Positions 35,231 through 43,430 of a stretch of DNA of 64,000 nucleotides are shown in pieces (position 1 is the stretch's first letter; every line of letters starts with the position of its first letter). Made by a program: the position numbers and the translations under genes. Location: positions 62,001-126,000 of the forward strand of contig NZ_JAERRK010000015.1 of assembly GCF_016741775.1 (NCBI RefSeq), in the 5' to 3' direction. The DNA is from Streptomyces actinomycinicus. Lineage in GTDB: Bacteria > Actinomycetota > Actinomycetes > Streptomycetales > Streptomycetaceae. The notes below the pieces were generated by a model. It was not told where the DNA came from, ran no database searches, and was given only the letters and a program-made list of their open reading frames with translations.

Positions 35231-35438
35231 TGGCGTGCGGGAGACGGCCTGTAACCTCCTTGCGACGATGTGACGGACATCGCCCGCAGTCGCGCACCGG
35301 CGCCGACGGCCCGTCACCTCGCGCCTCCCACCCGTCATACGGTGTCACCCGCGCGTTCGAACCGAAGCCTCCCTTCGGACACGTGTCCGCCCCTACGATC
35401 GGCCGGCACCGAAGGACGAAGGCGGCAGGAGGGCGCTC

Positions 35439-36614
35439 ATGGACGGCGACCAGGCGAACGGGCAGACGCAGGGAACGGGACGGCGGGCGCTCCTCGGCGC
35501 CGCGGTGCTCGGCGCGAGCGGAGCGGTCCTCGGACTGCCCGGCACGGCCCGGGCCGCCGAGACCCGGACGGCCGGCCACGGCGGCCGCGGGCTGAAGAGC
35601 CTGCCGGTGCCGACGATCATCGGCCACCGGGGAGCCAGCGGCTACCGCCCCGAGCACACCTTCGGCTCCTACAACCTGGCCCTGGACCTGGGCGCCGACG
35701 TGGTCGAGGCGGGTGACCTGGTGCCCACCAAGGACGGGCATCTGGTCTGCCGTCACGAACCGGAGATCGGCGGCACCACGGACGTGGCCGCGCATCCCGA
35801 GTTCGCCGACCGCAGGACGACCAAGGTCCTGGACGGCGTCTCCACCACCGGCTGGTTCACCGAGGACTTCACCCTCGCCGAACTGAAGACGCTGCGGGCC
35901 GTCGAGCGCATCCCGGCCAACCGGCCGCACAACACGCTCTACAACGGCCGCTGGGAGATCCCCACCTTCGAAGAGGTCCTGCAATGGCAGGACGAGCAGA
36001 CGCGCAAGCGCGGCCGGCAGGTCTGGATCTACCCCGAGACCAAGCACCCCACCTACTTCCGCAAGCTGGGCCTCGGCCTGGAGGAGCGGGTGGCGAAGCT
36101 GCTGCGCAAGTACGGCAAGGACACCCGGAACTCGCCGGTCATCCTGCAGTCCTTCGAGCCCAGCAGCATCCAGAAGCTGAACCAGCTGGTGGACAACCCG
36201 CTCGTCGTCCTGCTCTCCTCGGCGAACAGCCGGCCCTGGGACTTCGTCGAGGCGAACGACCCGCGCACGGTCGCCGACCTCGTCACGCCCAGGGGCCTGC
36301 GCGAGATCGCCGGCTACGCCCAGGGCATCGGCCCGACGCTGGACCTGGTCATCCCGAAGAAGGCCGACGGCACCCTGGCCGAGCCGACCACGCTGGTCTC
36401 CGACGCGCACCGGGTGGGCCTGGTCCTGCACCCCTACACCATGCGCAACGAGAACCCGTTCCTGCCGGCCGAGTACCGCAAGGGCAGCGCGGCCGACGCC
36501 TACGGTGACGTCTTCGGCGCGTTCAAGACGTACTTCGCCACCGGTATCGACGGAGTCTTCACCGACAACGCCGACACCGGCCTGCTCGCCCGCGCCGACT
36601 TCCTGAAGGGCTGA
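35439..36614 (+). CDS. glpQ1: Secreted glycerophosphodiester phosphodiesterase
   Basis: Protein of 391 residues that releases glycerol-3-phosphate from glycerophosphodiesters, including deacylated lipids and teichoic acid fragments. Twin-arginine-type signal GRRALLGAAVLGASG, then TIIGHRGASGYRPEHTFGSY with the catalytic histidine and glutamate, and WIYPETKHPTYF further on. GGAGGG stands five bases before the ATG. The symbol follows recalled synteny with S. coelicolor SCO1565; the upstream PHO-box-like repeats support this. The 3' end is tandemly copied past the stop. Confidence 0.9.
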   Translation: MDGDQANGQTQGTGRRALLGAAVLGASGAVLGLPGTARAAETRTAGHGGRGLKSLPVPTIIGHRGASGYRPEHTFGSYNLALDLGADVVEAGDLVPTKDGHLVCRHEPEIGGTTDVAAHPEFADRRTTKVLDGVSTTGWFTEDFTLAELKTLRAVERIPANRPHNTLYNGRWEIPTFEEVLQWQDEQTRKRGRQVWIYPETKHPTYFRKLGLGLEERVAKLLRKYGKDTRNSPVILQSFEPSSIQKLNQLVDNPLVVLLSSANSRPWDFVEANDPRTVADLVTPRGLREIAGYAQGIGPTLDLVIPKKADGTLAEPTTLVSDAHRVGLVLHPYTMRNENPFLPAEYRKGSAADAYGDVFGAFKTYFATGIDGVFTDNADTGLLARADFLKG

Positions 36615-36688
36615 ACCCGACTGTTCCTGAAGGGCTGAGCCCGCCTGCCGGAGGGCCGAACCCGCCTGCCGGAGGGCCGAACCGGCCG
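36600..36688. repeat. Tandem repeat seeded at the glpQ1 stop codon
   Basis: Units: 36600-36623 (TTCCTGAAGGGCTGAACCCG...), which holds the end of glpQ1 with its TGA; 36624-36647, nearly identical; 36648-36668 and 36669-36688, diverged (CCGGAGGGCCGAACC core). Unit length 20-24 bases. Confidence 0.85.
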
Positions 36689-36790
36689 TCCGGCGGGGCG
36701 GCCCCTCCCCGAGGGCCGAGCCGGCCCGCCGAGGGACCGGCCGCGTCAACCGCCGCAACCTCCGGCACCCGTTCCGGGCGACTGTCCGCC

Positions 36791-36814
36791 GCCCCGGCAA
36801 CCCGCTGCCGGGGC
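36791..36814 (+). terminator. Hairpin before the sigma-like gene
   Basis: GCCCCGGCA pairs perfectly with TGCCGGGGC around a six-base loop. It lies 18 bases before the ATG of the next gene, where a Shine-Dalgarno would be expected but none is seen. It may terminate glpQ1 transcripts or structure the leader of the sigma-like gene. Confidence 0.6.
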
Positions 36815-36831
36815 GGCTCGTCGTTCCGCAT

Positions 36832-37338
36832 ATGACGCACGACCTGGTAGCCGCCCTGCGCCCCCTGCTCACCGCCGAGGCCTCGGCCGAGGCACATGCC
36901 TGCGGAGGCGAGCCGGGGGACCTGGAGCAGGCCGTCTGGGTCCGGCTCCTGGAGCGGCTGGAGACCGACGGGCCGCCGCGCGACCCGCAGGGCTGGCTGC
37001 GCAGGGCCGTCCGGGCCGAGGCGCGCCGCAGCCGCCGCACCACCCACCGCGAGCGACCGTACGACGCCGAACCGGCGGACGACCTGCGGGCCGGGCCGGA
37101 ACAGCTCGCGCTGACCGCCGCCCGCCACCGCGCCCTGCGCGACGCGGTCCGCCGCCTGCCCGGCCGCTGTCCCCGTCTGCTGGAGGCGCTGCTCTCCCCG
37201 AAGGACCTCACATACCGGGAGATCGCGGGGGAGTTGGGTATCTCACAGGGCAGTCTTGGCCCGGAACGTTCCCGATGTCTTGGATGTCTGCGTCGTTTGC
37301 TCGCGCCGGAGGTTGCGGCGTGCGAAGCGCGGGGATAG
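36832..37338 (+). CDS. Small sigma-70-like (ECF-type) factor
   Basis: Protein of 168 residues with a degenerate region-2-like part (DLEQAVWVRLLERLE, GWLRRAVRAEARR) and a region-4 helix-turn-helix (LSPKDLTYREIAGELGISQG then GPERSRCLGCLRRLL). The usual S-x-GP-T-x-R pattern of region 4 is kept as SLGPERSR. It is short for an ECF sigma factor. No anti-sigma gene is next to it. It may direct RNA polymerase to few promoters or act as an auxiliary factor. Confidence 0.75.
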   Translation: MTHDLVAALRPLLTAEASAEAHACGGEPGDLEQAVWVRLLERLETDGPPRDPQGWLRRAVRAEARRSRRTTHRERPYDAEPADDLRAGPEQLALTAARHRALRDAVRRLPGRCPRLLEALLSPKDLTYREIAGELGISQGSLGPERSRCLGCLRRLLAPEVAACEARG

Positions 37339-37383
37339 GAGTGTGGGACGACAGGTGATCAGGTGAGCGGGAGGCGTGCGCAC

Positions 37384-37881
37384 ATGGGCATGAGCGTGAC
37401 CATCTCGGTGGCGACCGAGCAGGACGCGGAGCAGATCTTCAGGCTCCAGTACCTGTGCTTCCAGGGTGAGGCGGCGCTGTACGGCAACTACCGCATCGAG
37501 CCGCTCGTCCAGACCCTGGACTCCCTGCGCCAGGAGGTCGCCTCCGACTGCGTCTTCGTCGCCCGGCTCGGCGACGAGGTGGTCGGCTCGGTGCGCGGCA
37601 AGGCGACCGAGGACGGCTCGGCGGCCATCAGCAGGCTCTGTGTGCACCCGCGCCTGCAGGGCCACGGCATCGGCGCCCGGCTGCTGCGCGCGGCCGAGTC
37701 GGCGCTCGCCGAGGAGCGGGGCGCCACGAGGTTCCGCCTCGTCGCCGGTCACCGCAGCGAGGGCAACCTGCGCCTGTACCGGCGGGTGGGCTACCAGGCG
37801 GTGGGCAGGGCCAAGGGCTCCGACGGGGTCGAGATGATCGTCCTGGAGAAGCCGGCCGGCCAGTACGCGCAGACGGCCTGA
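37384..37881 (+). CDS. GNAT-family N-acetyltransferase
   Basis: Protein of 165 residues. Acetyl-CoA motif LQGHGIGARLLRAAESAL preceded by AAISRLCVHPR; C-terminal GNLRLYRRVGYQAVG. ATG at 37384 is chosen because GGGAGG lies about seven bases upstream; another ATG follows at 37390. No clue to substrate from neighbours. Confidence 0.88.
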   Translation: MGMSVTISVATEQDAEQIFRLQYLCFQGEAALYGNYRIEPLVQTLDSLRQEVASDCVFVARLGDEVVGSVRGKATEDGSAAISRLCVHPRLQGHGIGARLLRAAESALAEERGATRFRLVAGHRSEGNLRLYRRVGYQAVGRAKGSDGVEMIVLEKPAGQYAQTA

Positions 37882-37948
37882 GCGGCGGCGCCCGGCAGGG
37901 GCGCCGGGCATGCGCGGCCGGCCCTTCCGGACCGGTCGCCGCTGCTCC

Positions 37949-38368
37949 TCAGACGCCCCTTGGATCCCGCGCCCTGCGCAGCCAGTACATGGCGGACAGC
38001 GGCAGTAGCACGGGGATGAAGACGTACCCCATGCCGTAGTCGGACCACACCGTCGTGTCCGGGAACGCGGACGGCTCCACCAGGGTCCACGTACCGACGA
38101 TCAGCACACCCGCGAGTTCGGCGGCACAGCACACCATCGCCGCCCGCCGGGCGGTCTCCCCGCCCCGCACCAGTGTGCAGGTGATGAACCCGTACACCAG
38201 TCCGGCCACAGCGGACAGCGTGTAGGCGAGCGGCGCCCGGTCGAACTCGGTGGAGATCTGGAACGCGGAACGCGACAGCGCGCCCACGACCATCACGCCG
38301 TAGAACCAGACGAGCAGCATCCCCGGCCCGGTGATCAGCCGGGCCGGCTTCTCCTGCGCCGACGTCAT
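37949..38368 (-). CDS. Small four-helix membrane protein
   Basis: Protein of 139 residues with four hydrophobic segments: PGMLLVWFYGVMVVGAL, LSAVAGLVYGFITC, MVCCAAELAGVLIVGTW and YVFIPVLLPLSAMYWL. GGGGAGG stands five bases before the ATG. It follows a second small membrane gene with one base between them, so the two are almost certainly co-expressed. No family with a known role is recognised. Confidence 0.82.
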   Translation of the reverse strand: MTSAQEKPARLITGPGMLLVWFYGVMVVGALSRSAFQISTEFDRAPLAYTLSAVAGLVYGFITCTLVRGGETARRAAMVCCAAELAGVLIVGTWTLVEPSAFPDTTVWSDYGMGYVFIPVLLPLSAMYWLRRARDPRGV

Positions 38369-38369
38369 C

Positions 38370-38729
38370 TCAGCCTCCCCAGATGTCGAAGAGCCGCACC
38401 TCGAGGACGGCCAGCACCACACCGCCCGCGGCCACCGTCACCGAGCCCCAGCGGGACCGCTCGCTCAGCGACATCAGGCCCGCCGCAGGGATCGACGCGA
38501 GCGCGCCCAGCAGATACGCCACGAAGATCGTCGTGCCCTGCTCCGGCTTCTCGCCCCGCGCCAGCAGCACGACGCCGATCACCAGCTGGACCACGGCCAG
38601 CAGCGACACGACGGCCATGCCGATGAAGTGCCAGTCCTTGGTCGGCTGGTCGCGATAGGCGGCCCAGCCGCACCAGGCGGCGAGCAACAGCGCGGCGACA
38701 CCGGTCACCAGCGTCAGGGCATTGAGCAT
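38370..38729 (-). CDS. Small four-helix membrane protein, partner of the next gene
   Basis: Protein of 119 residues with segments TLVTGVAALLLAAWCGWAAY, GMAVVSLLAVVQLVIGVVLL, IFVAYLLGALASIPAAGLM and WGSVTVAAGGVVLAVLEVRL. It forms a two-gene unit with the membrane protein gene directly downstream. Function unknown. Confidence 0.82.
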   Translation of the reverse strand: MLNALTLVTGVAALLLAAWCGWAAYRDQPTKDWHFIGMAVVSLLAVVQLVIGVVLLARGEKPEQGTTIFVAYLLGALASIPAAGLMSLSERSRWGSVTVAAGGVVLAVLEVRLFDIWGG

Positions 38730-38785
38730 GCGGTGACCCTATTACGGCGGAAGCGGGCGGAAGCCGCCGCCCCCGTCCAACGTCG

Positions 38786-38791
38786 TAGGGT
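38786..38791 (+). promoter_or_regulatory. Leaderless -10 element of the HAD hydrolase gene
   Basis: TAGGGT is followed by seven bases and then the ATG at 38799. No Shine-Dalgarno is present. The layout is that of a leaderless streptomycete promoter. Confidence 0.5.
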
Positions 38792-38798
38792 CTAGACC

Positions 38799-39449
38799 AT
38801 GACGATCCACGCACACGCCCTCCTGTTCGACAACGACGGCACCCTCGTCTCCTCCCTCGACTCCGTCGAGCGCTGCTGGACCCGCTGGGCCCGGGAGTAC
38901 GGGATCACCGCCGAGGCGTTCGGGCGCGTGGAACTGCACGGCCGCACCGCGGCCGAGATAGTCGCCGACCTGCTGCCCGGACACCTCGTGCCGGAGGCCG
39001 TCGCCAGGGTCGAGCAACTGGAGGTCGAGGACGTACCGAACGGCGGGGTGCACCTGCTCCCCGGCACCCGCGACTTCCTGGACTCCCTGCCCGCCGACCG
39101 GTGGGCCGTGGTCACCTCCGCCACCCGCCGCCTGGCCGAGGCCCGCCTCGACGCCGTGGGCATCCGCCCGAAGGCGCTGGTCTCGGCCGACGACGTCACC
39201 CGCGGCAAGCCCGACCCCGAGCCCTACCTGCTCGCCGCCCGGCAGCTCGGCGTGGACCCGGCCCGCTGCGTGGTCTTCGAGGACGCACCCGCCGGACTCC
39301 GGGCGGGCCGGGCGGCCGGCATGACCACCGTGGCCTTGGCCACAACCCACCGGGCGGCGGAGCTGACCGCCGACCTCGTGGTGAAGGACCTGTCCGCCCT
39401 GTCGGCACTGGTCACGGACGGGGGCGTGGAGATCTCGGTCCGGGACTGA
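38799..39449 (+). CDS. HAD-family phosphatase (beta-phosphoglucomutase-like subfamily)
   Basis: Protein of 216 residues. Motif I FDNDGTLVSS has the two catalytic aspartates, motif II is VVTSAT, motif III lysine is in RGKPDPEPYL and motif IV is VVFEDAPAGLRAG. Such enzymes hydrolyse small sugar phosphates or similar metabolites. Begins from a probable leaderless promoter. Confidence 0.92.
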   Translation: MTIHAHALLFDNDGTLVSSLDSVERCWTRWAREYGITAEAFGRVELHGRTAAEIVADLLPGHLVPEAVARVEQLEVEDVPNGGVHLLPGTRDFLDSLPADRWAVVTSATRRLAEARLDAVGIRPKALVSADDVTRGKPDPEPYLLAARQLGVDPARCVVFEDAPAGLRAGRAAGMTTVALATTHRAAELTADLVVKDLSALSALVTDGGVEISVRD

Positions 39450-39532
39450 GCGAGCGGCCGCGGCTGTCCGCCGCTGTCCACCATGCGGACAGCGGCGGCC
39501 GGTAAGGAGTGTCCGTCTGGTTTACTGATCGC

Positions 39533-39631
39533 ATGACCACGACGAGCTGCCGCATCCTTGCGACCGAGGCGACCATGACGCCCGGTGCTCGTTGTATGTG
39601 TCGCCTGATGTGTCGAATGTGCGCCTTCTAG
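39533..39631 (+). CDS. Cys/Met-rich leader peptide upstream of metNIQ
   Basis: A 32-codon ORF whose C-terminal end reads RCMCRLMCRMCAF: five cysteines and five methionines in the whole peptide, eight of them in the last twelve residues. It lies 163 bases before metN on the same strand, with no other gene between. TTTACT six bases before the ATG suggests a leaderless mRNA. Downstream are small inverted repeats (CTCGC/GCGAG near 39654-39670, CGTACG repeated around 39686-39701). This fits a ribosome-stalling attenuator that senses charged tRNA-Cys and/or tRNA-Met and controls the methionine importer. The mechanism is inference; the peptide composition is plain. Confidence 0.7.
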   Translation: MTTTSCRILATEATMTPGARCMCRLMCRMCAF

Positions 39632-39794
39632 AGGGCCCCCGCATCAGCTGAGCCTCGCGCCCCGAAGCGAGAGCCGTGGCCTGTCCGTACGCCGTAGGCC
39701 GTACGAGACGCACAACCACTCTCCATGCCTGAACCGCATGCACCCGTGCCCGGGCACACCCACGCCCGCGCACTCGACAGTGACGGAAACCCAC

Positions 39795-40847
39795 GTGATC
39801 ACCACCTCGGGCCTGACGAAAATCTACCGGGCTCACCGCTCCCACGGCCGTGAGGTCACCGCCCTCGACGGCGTCGATCTGCACGTCCGCGAAGGCGAGG
39901 TCTACGGCGTCATCGGCCAGTCCGGCGCCGGCAAGTCCTCCCTCATCCGCTGCGTCAACCTGCTGGAGCGCCCCACCTCCGGCACCGTGACCGTCGCCGG
40001 ACAGGACCTCACCGCCCTGGCCGGCCGCGGCCCCCGCGCCGGCCGGGAACTGCGCCGGGCGCGCAGCCGCATCGGCATGGTCTTCCAGCACTTCAACCTG
40101 CTGTCCTCGCGGACCGTGCAGGACAACATCGAGCTGCCGCTGGAGATCCTCGGCCAGGCGGGCCGGGCACGCTCCCTCAAGGCGCTGGAGCTGCTGGACC
40201 TGGTGGGCCTCGCCGACAAGGCCAAGGCCTACCCCGCCCAGCTCTCCGGCGGCCAGAAGCAGCGCGTCGGCATCGCCCGCGCCCTCGCCGGCGACCCCAA
40301 GGTGCTGCTCTCCGACGAGGCCACCAGCGCCCTCGACCCGGAGACCACCCGCTCCATCCTCCAGCTGCTGCGCGACCTGAACCGGCAGCTGGGTCTGACC
40401 GTCCTGCTCATCACCCACGAGATGGACGTCGTGAAGTCGGTCTGTGACTCCGCCGCCCTCATGGAGAAGGGCCGGATCGTGGAGTCAGGCACCGTCAGCG
40501 AACTGCTGGCCACCCCGGGCTCGGAACTCGCCGCCGCGCTCTTCCCGGTGAGCGGCGAGGCCACCGGCACCGACCGGACCGTCCTCGACGTCACCTTCCA
40601 CGGCGAGTCCGCGACCCAGCCGGTCGTCTCCCAGCTCGCGCGCACCTACAACATCGACATCTCGATCCTCGGCGCCGCCATCGACACCGTCGGCGGCCTC
40701 CAGATCGGCCGCATGCGCATCGAACTGCCCGGCCGCTACGAGGACAACGTGGTGCCGATCGGCTTCCTGCGCGAACAGGGCCTGCAGATCGATGTCGTCG
40801 GACCCGCGGGCGAGGTGCCCGTGCTGGTCGAGGAGGGTGCGAAGTGA
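39795..40847 (+). CDS. metN: Methionine ABC transporter ATP-binding protein
   Basis: Protein of 350 residues that powers D/L-methionine import. Walker A GQSGAGKSSLIR, signature LSGGQKQRVGIARAL, Walker B VLLSDEATSALD and switch histidine LLITHEMD are present. Residues about 265-345 form the C-terminal NIL domain, which in MetN binds methionine and inhibits transport. The GTG at 39795 is preferred, with GGAAA seven bases before; a GTG at 39780 is also in frame. Its TGA overlaps the metI GTG. Confidence 0.93.
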   Translation: MITTSGLTKIYRAHRSHGREVTALDGVDLHVREGEVYGVIGQSGAGKSSLIRCVNLLERPTSGTVTVAGQDLTALAGRGPRAGRELRRARSRIGMVFQHFNLLSSRTVQDNIELPLEILGQAGRARSLKALELLDLVGLADKAKAYPAQLSGGQKQRVGIARALAGDPKVLLSDEATSALDPETTRSILQLLRDLNRQLGLTVLLITHEMDVVKSVCDSAALMEKGRIVESGTVSELLATPGSELAAALFPVSGEATGTDRTVLDVTFHGESATQPVVSQLARTYNIDISILGAAIDTVGGLQIGRMRIELPGRYEDNVVPIGFLREQGLQIDVVGPAGEVPVLVEEGAK

Positions 40848-41587
40848 CCTGGTCGGAAATGCAGCCGGTGCTGTCCCAGGCGTGTTGGGACACCCTCTAC
40901 ATGGTCGGCTGGTCCACGCTGATCGCCATCGTCGCCGGGCTCCCCCTCGGTATCCTCCTCGTCCTCACGGACAAGGGCGGGCTGCTGCAGAACGTCGTCG
41001 TCAACAAGGCCATCGGGCAGATCGTGAACATCGCCCGCTCCATGCCGTTCATCATCCTGATGGTGGCGCTGATGACGTTCACCCGCTGGATCACCGGCAC
41101 CACCATCGGCCGCGAGGCCGCGATCGTGCCGCTCGCCATCGGGGCCATCCCCTTCTTCGCCCGCCTGGTGGAGATGTCCGTCCGCGAGGTCGACGGCGGG
41201 CTCGTCGAAGCCGTGCAGTCCATGGGCGGCAGCACCTGGAAGGTCGTCCGCAGCGTCCTCGTGCCCGAGTCGCTCCCCTCGCTCATCTCGGGTGCCACCA
41301 CCACGGTCATCGCCCTCATCGGCTACTCCGCCATGGCGGGCACCGTCGGCGCCGGCGGCCTCGGCGACGTGGCCGTCCGCTACGGCTACCAGCGCTTCGA
41401 GACCGGCATGATGTGGATCACCGTGGCCATCCTGGCCGTCGTCATCTCGCTGCTCCAGTTCGCCGGCGACTACGCGGCCCGCTCGCTGCACCGCCGCAGC
41501 GGCAAGACCGGCGGACTGCTCCTCTTCAAGCCGCTGCGCGGGATCTTCCCCGGCACCGTCGCCACCGACGCCGTGAAGAAGAGCTGA
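40844..41587 (+). CDS. metI: Methionine ABC transporter permease
   Basis: Protein of 247 residues with five transmembrane helices. The coupling-helix (EAA) region reads EVDGGLVEAVQSMGGSTWKV, and the MetI-type segment NIARSMPFIILMVALM is conserved. GTG start coupled to metN by a four-base overlap (GTGA). A C-terminal tail of about 25 residues is basic and cytoplasmic. Confidence 0.94.
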   Translation: MTWSEMQPVLSQACWDTLYMVGWSTLIAIVAGLPLGILLVLTDKGGLLQNVVVNKAIGQIVNIARSMPFIILMVALMTFTRWITGTTIGREAAIVPLAIGAIPFFARLVEMSVREVDGGLVEAVQSMGGSTWKVVRSVLVPESLPSLISGATTTVIALIGYSAMAGTVGAGGLGDVAVRYGYQRFETGMMWITVAILAVVISLLQFAGDYAARSLHRRSGKTGGLLLFKPLRGIFPGTVATDAVKKS

Positions 41588-41654
41588 CCGCCCCCCTGAA
41601 CCCCCCGTTCACCCATACACGGGGTCGCACCACCCTTAAGGAAAGGCACTTTTC

Positions 41655-42485
41655 GTGCGTAACACCGCCAAGCTCACCACCGCCGTCCTCGCCACCGGAG
41701 CCCTCACCCTCGGGCTGACCGCCTGCGGCTCCGGCAAGGACTCCGGCTCCTCCGACACCAGCGGCCCGCTCGTCGTCGCCGCGAGCCCGACCCCGCACGC
41801 CGAGATCCTCGACTTCGTCAAGGACAAGCTGGCGAAGAAGGCGGGCCTCGACCTGGAGGTCCGGGAGTTCACCGACTACATCGCGCCGAACACGGCGACC
41901 GAAGACGGCGACGTGGACGCCAACTACTTCCAGAACCAGCCGTACCTCGACGACTTCAACAAGAAGCGCGGCACCCACATCGCGCCCGTCGTCACGGTGC
42001 ACCTGGAACCGCTCGGCCTCTACTCCCACAAGGTCAAGAAGGCCGACGCGCTCAAGAGCGGTGCGACCATCGCCGTCCCGAACGACTCCGTCAACGAGGC
42101 CCGCGCCCTGAAGCTGCTCGCCGCCAACGGGCTCATCACCCTCAAGGACGGTGTCGGCACCGAGGCCACCCCGCGGGACATCGCCAAGAACCCCAAGAAC
42201 CTCACGTTCAAGGAGGTCGAGGCGGCCCAGACCCCGCGTTCCCTGGACGACGTGGACGCGGCCGTGATCAACGGCAACTACGCGATCTCCTCCGGCCTGA
42301 AGCCGGCCGAGGAGGCCCTCGTCCTGGAGTCCGCGAAGGACAACCCCTACGGCAACTTCCTGGCCGTGAAGAAGGGCAACGAGGACGACCCCCGGGTGAA
42401 GAAGCTCGCGAAGCTCCTCACCTCGCCCGAGGTCAAGAAGTTCATCGAGGACAAGTACCAGGGCTCGGTCATCCCCTCCTTCTGA
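41655..42485 (+). CDS. metQ: Methionine-binding lipoprotein
   Basis: Protein of 276 residues of the NlpA/MetQ family. Signal peptide ends in the lipobox LTAC (cysteine at residue 24), so it is anchored outside the membrane. Binding-protein motifs: VAASPTPHAEILDFVKD, DVDANYFQNQPYLDDFN, VAVPNDS-like IAVPNDSVNEARALKLL, and VDAAVINGNYA. GTG start with AAGGAAAGG about ten bases before. A strong terminator follows the gene. Confidence 0.95.
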   Translation: MRNTAKLTTAVLATGALTLGLTACGSGKDSGSSDTSGPLVVAASPTPHAEILDFVKDKLAKKAGLDLEVREFTDYIAPNTATEDGDVDANYFQNQPYLDDFNKKRGTHIAPVVTVHLEPLGLYSHKVKKADALKSGATIAVPNDSVNEARALKLLAANGLITLKDGVGTEATPRDIAKNPKNLTFKEVEAAQTPRSLDDVDAAVINGNYAISSGLKPAEEALVLESAKDNPYGNFLAVKKGNEDDPRVKKLAKLLTSPEVKKFIEDKYQGSVIPSF

Positions 42486-42558
42486 GCCGCCGGGCGGCAC
42501 GGGTCCGACGTGCCGTGAGCGACGGCTGACGGCACCCGCACACGGCGTGTCGCGACGC

Positions 42559-42593
42559 ACGGGGTCCACACCCTCACGGGGTGTGGACCCCGT
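42559..42593 (+). terminator. Strong terminator after metQ
   Basis: A perfect 15-bp stem (42559-42573 with 42579-42593) and a five-base loop lie 73 bases past the metQ stop. It closes the met operon and insulates the GNAT gene. Confidence 0.9.
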
Positions 42594-42692
42594 TGTGCGG
42601 TTCAGTGGTTTCATGCTGCATGCTGGGCAGTTCAGCAGGCCTGACGGCCCTGACGGTCGTCCCAGGAATCCCCGAAGGTTACGGAGCGGCGC

Positions 42693-43331
42693 ATGACGAG
42701 CACCTTCCCCAACATCTCCATCAGCACGGAGCGGTTGGTGCTGCGTCCCCTCGACGAGGACGACGTGCCCGCCCTGGCCGAGATGATGAACGACGAGCAG
42801 GTCGTCGCCTGGACCACCGTGCCCCACCCCTACACCGAGGACGACGCCCGCCGGTGGATCGCCCGCACCGCCCCGGACGAACGCACCGGAGGCCGCGGCA
42901 TCGTCCTCGCCGTCACCGAGTTCCTCACCCAGCGCCTCGTCGGCCTGGTCCACCTGAGGAACACCGACTGGCGCGTCCGCTCCAGCGAGATCGCCTACGC
43001 CATCGCCCCCTGGGCCCGCGGTGAGGGCTACGCCTCCGAAGCCGCCCTGGCCACCGCCCAGTGGCTCTTCCACGACCAGAAGTTCGAGCGGCTCGAACTG
43101 CGCACCGCCGCCGACAACACCGCCTCCCAGCAGGTCGCCCAGAAGATCGGCTGCATCAGCGAGGGCGTGCTCCGCAACGCCTGGATAGCACGCACCAGGA
43201 CCGGCGACGGTGCCTGGACCGACGTGCGCACGGACGTCATCGTCTGGAGCCTGCTGCCGGAGGACCTCGCCGGGGTGAGCGACCAGCTGGCCGACGCGGA
43301 CGGATTCACGTCCTACTCGGACTGGAACTGA
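42693..43331 (+). CDS. RimJ/RimL-type GNAT acetyltransferase
   Basis: Protein of 212 residues of the Acetyltransf_3 group: ISTERLVLRPLDEDDVPAL at the start, YAIAPWARGEGYASEAAL as the acetyl-CoA loop, and LRTAADNTASQQVAQKIGC near the end. Members acetylate ribosomal protein N-termini or small molecules. GGAG stands eight bases before the ATG. Confidence 0.9.
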   Translation: MTSTFPNISISTERLVLRPLDEDDVPALAEMMNDEQVVAWTTVPHPYTEDDARRWIARTAPDERTGGRGIVLAVTEFLTQRLVGLVHLRNTDWRVRSSEIAYAIAPWARGEGYASEAALATAQWLFHDQKFERLELRTAADNTASQQVAQKIGCISEGVLRNAWIARTRTGDGAWTDVRTDVIVWSLLPEDLAGVSDQLADADGFTSYSDWN

Positions 43332-43430
43332 GCCCGCGGGCGACGAGCCCCCCACCTTCACCGGGTACTCTCACGGAGCCCGTCCGGGCGCCCCCAAGAC
43401 CCGCGCACAACCCCCTGGAGACTGACGACC

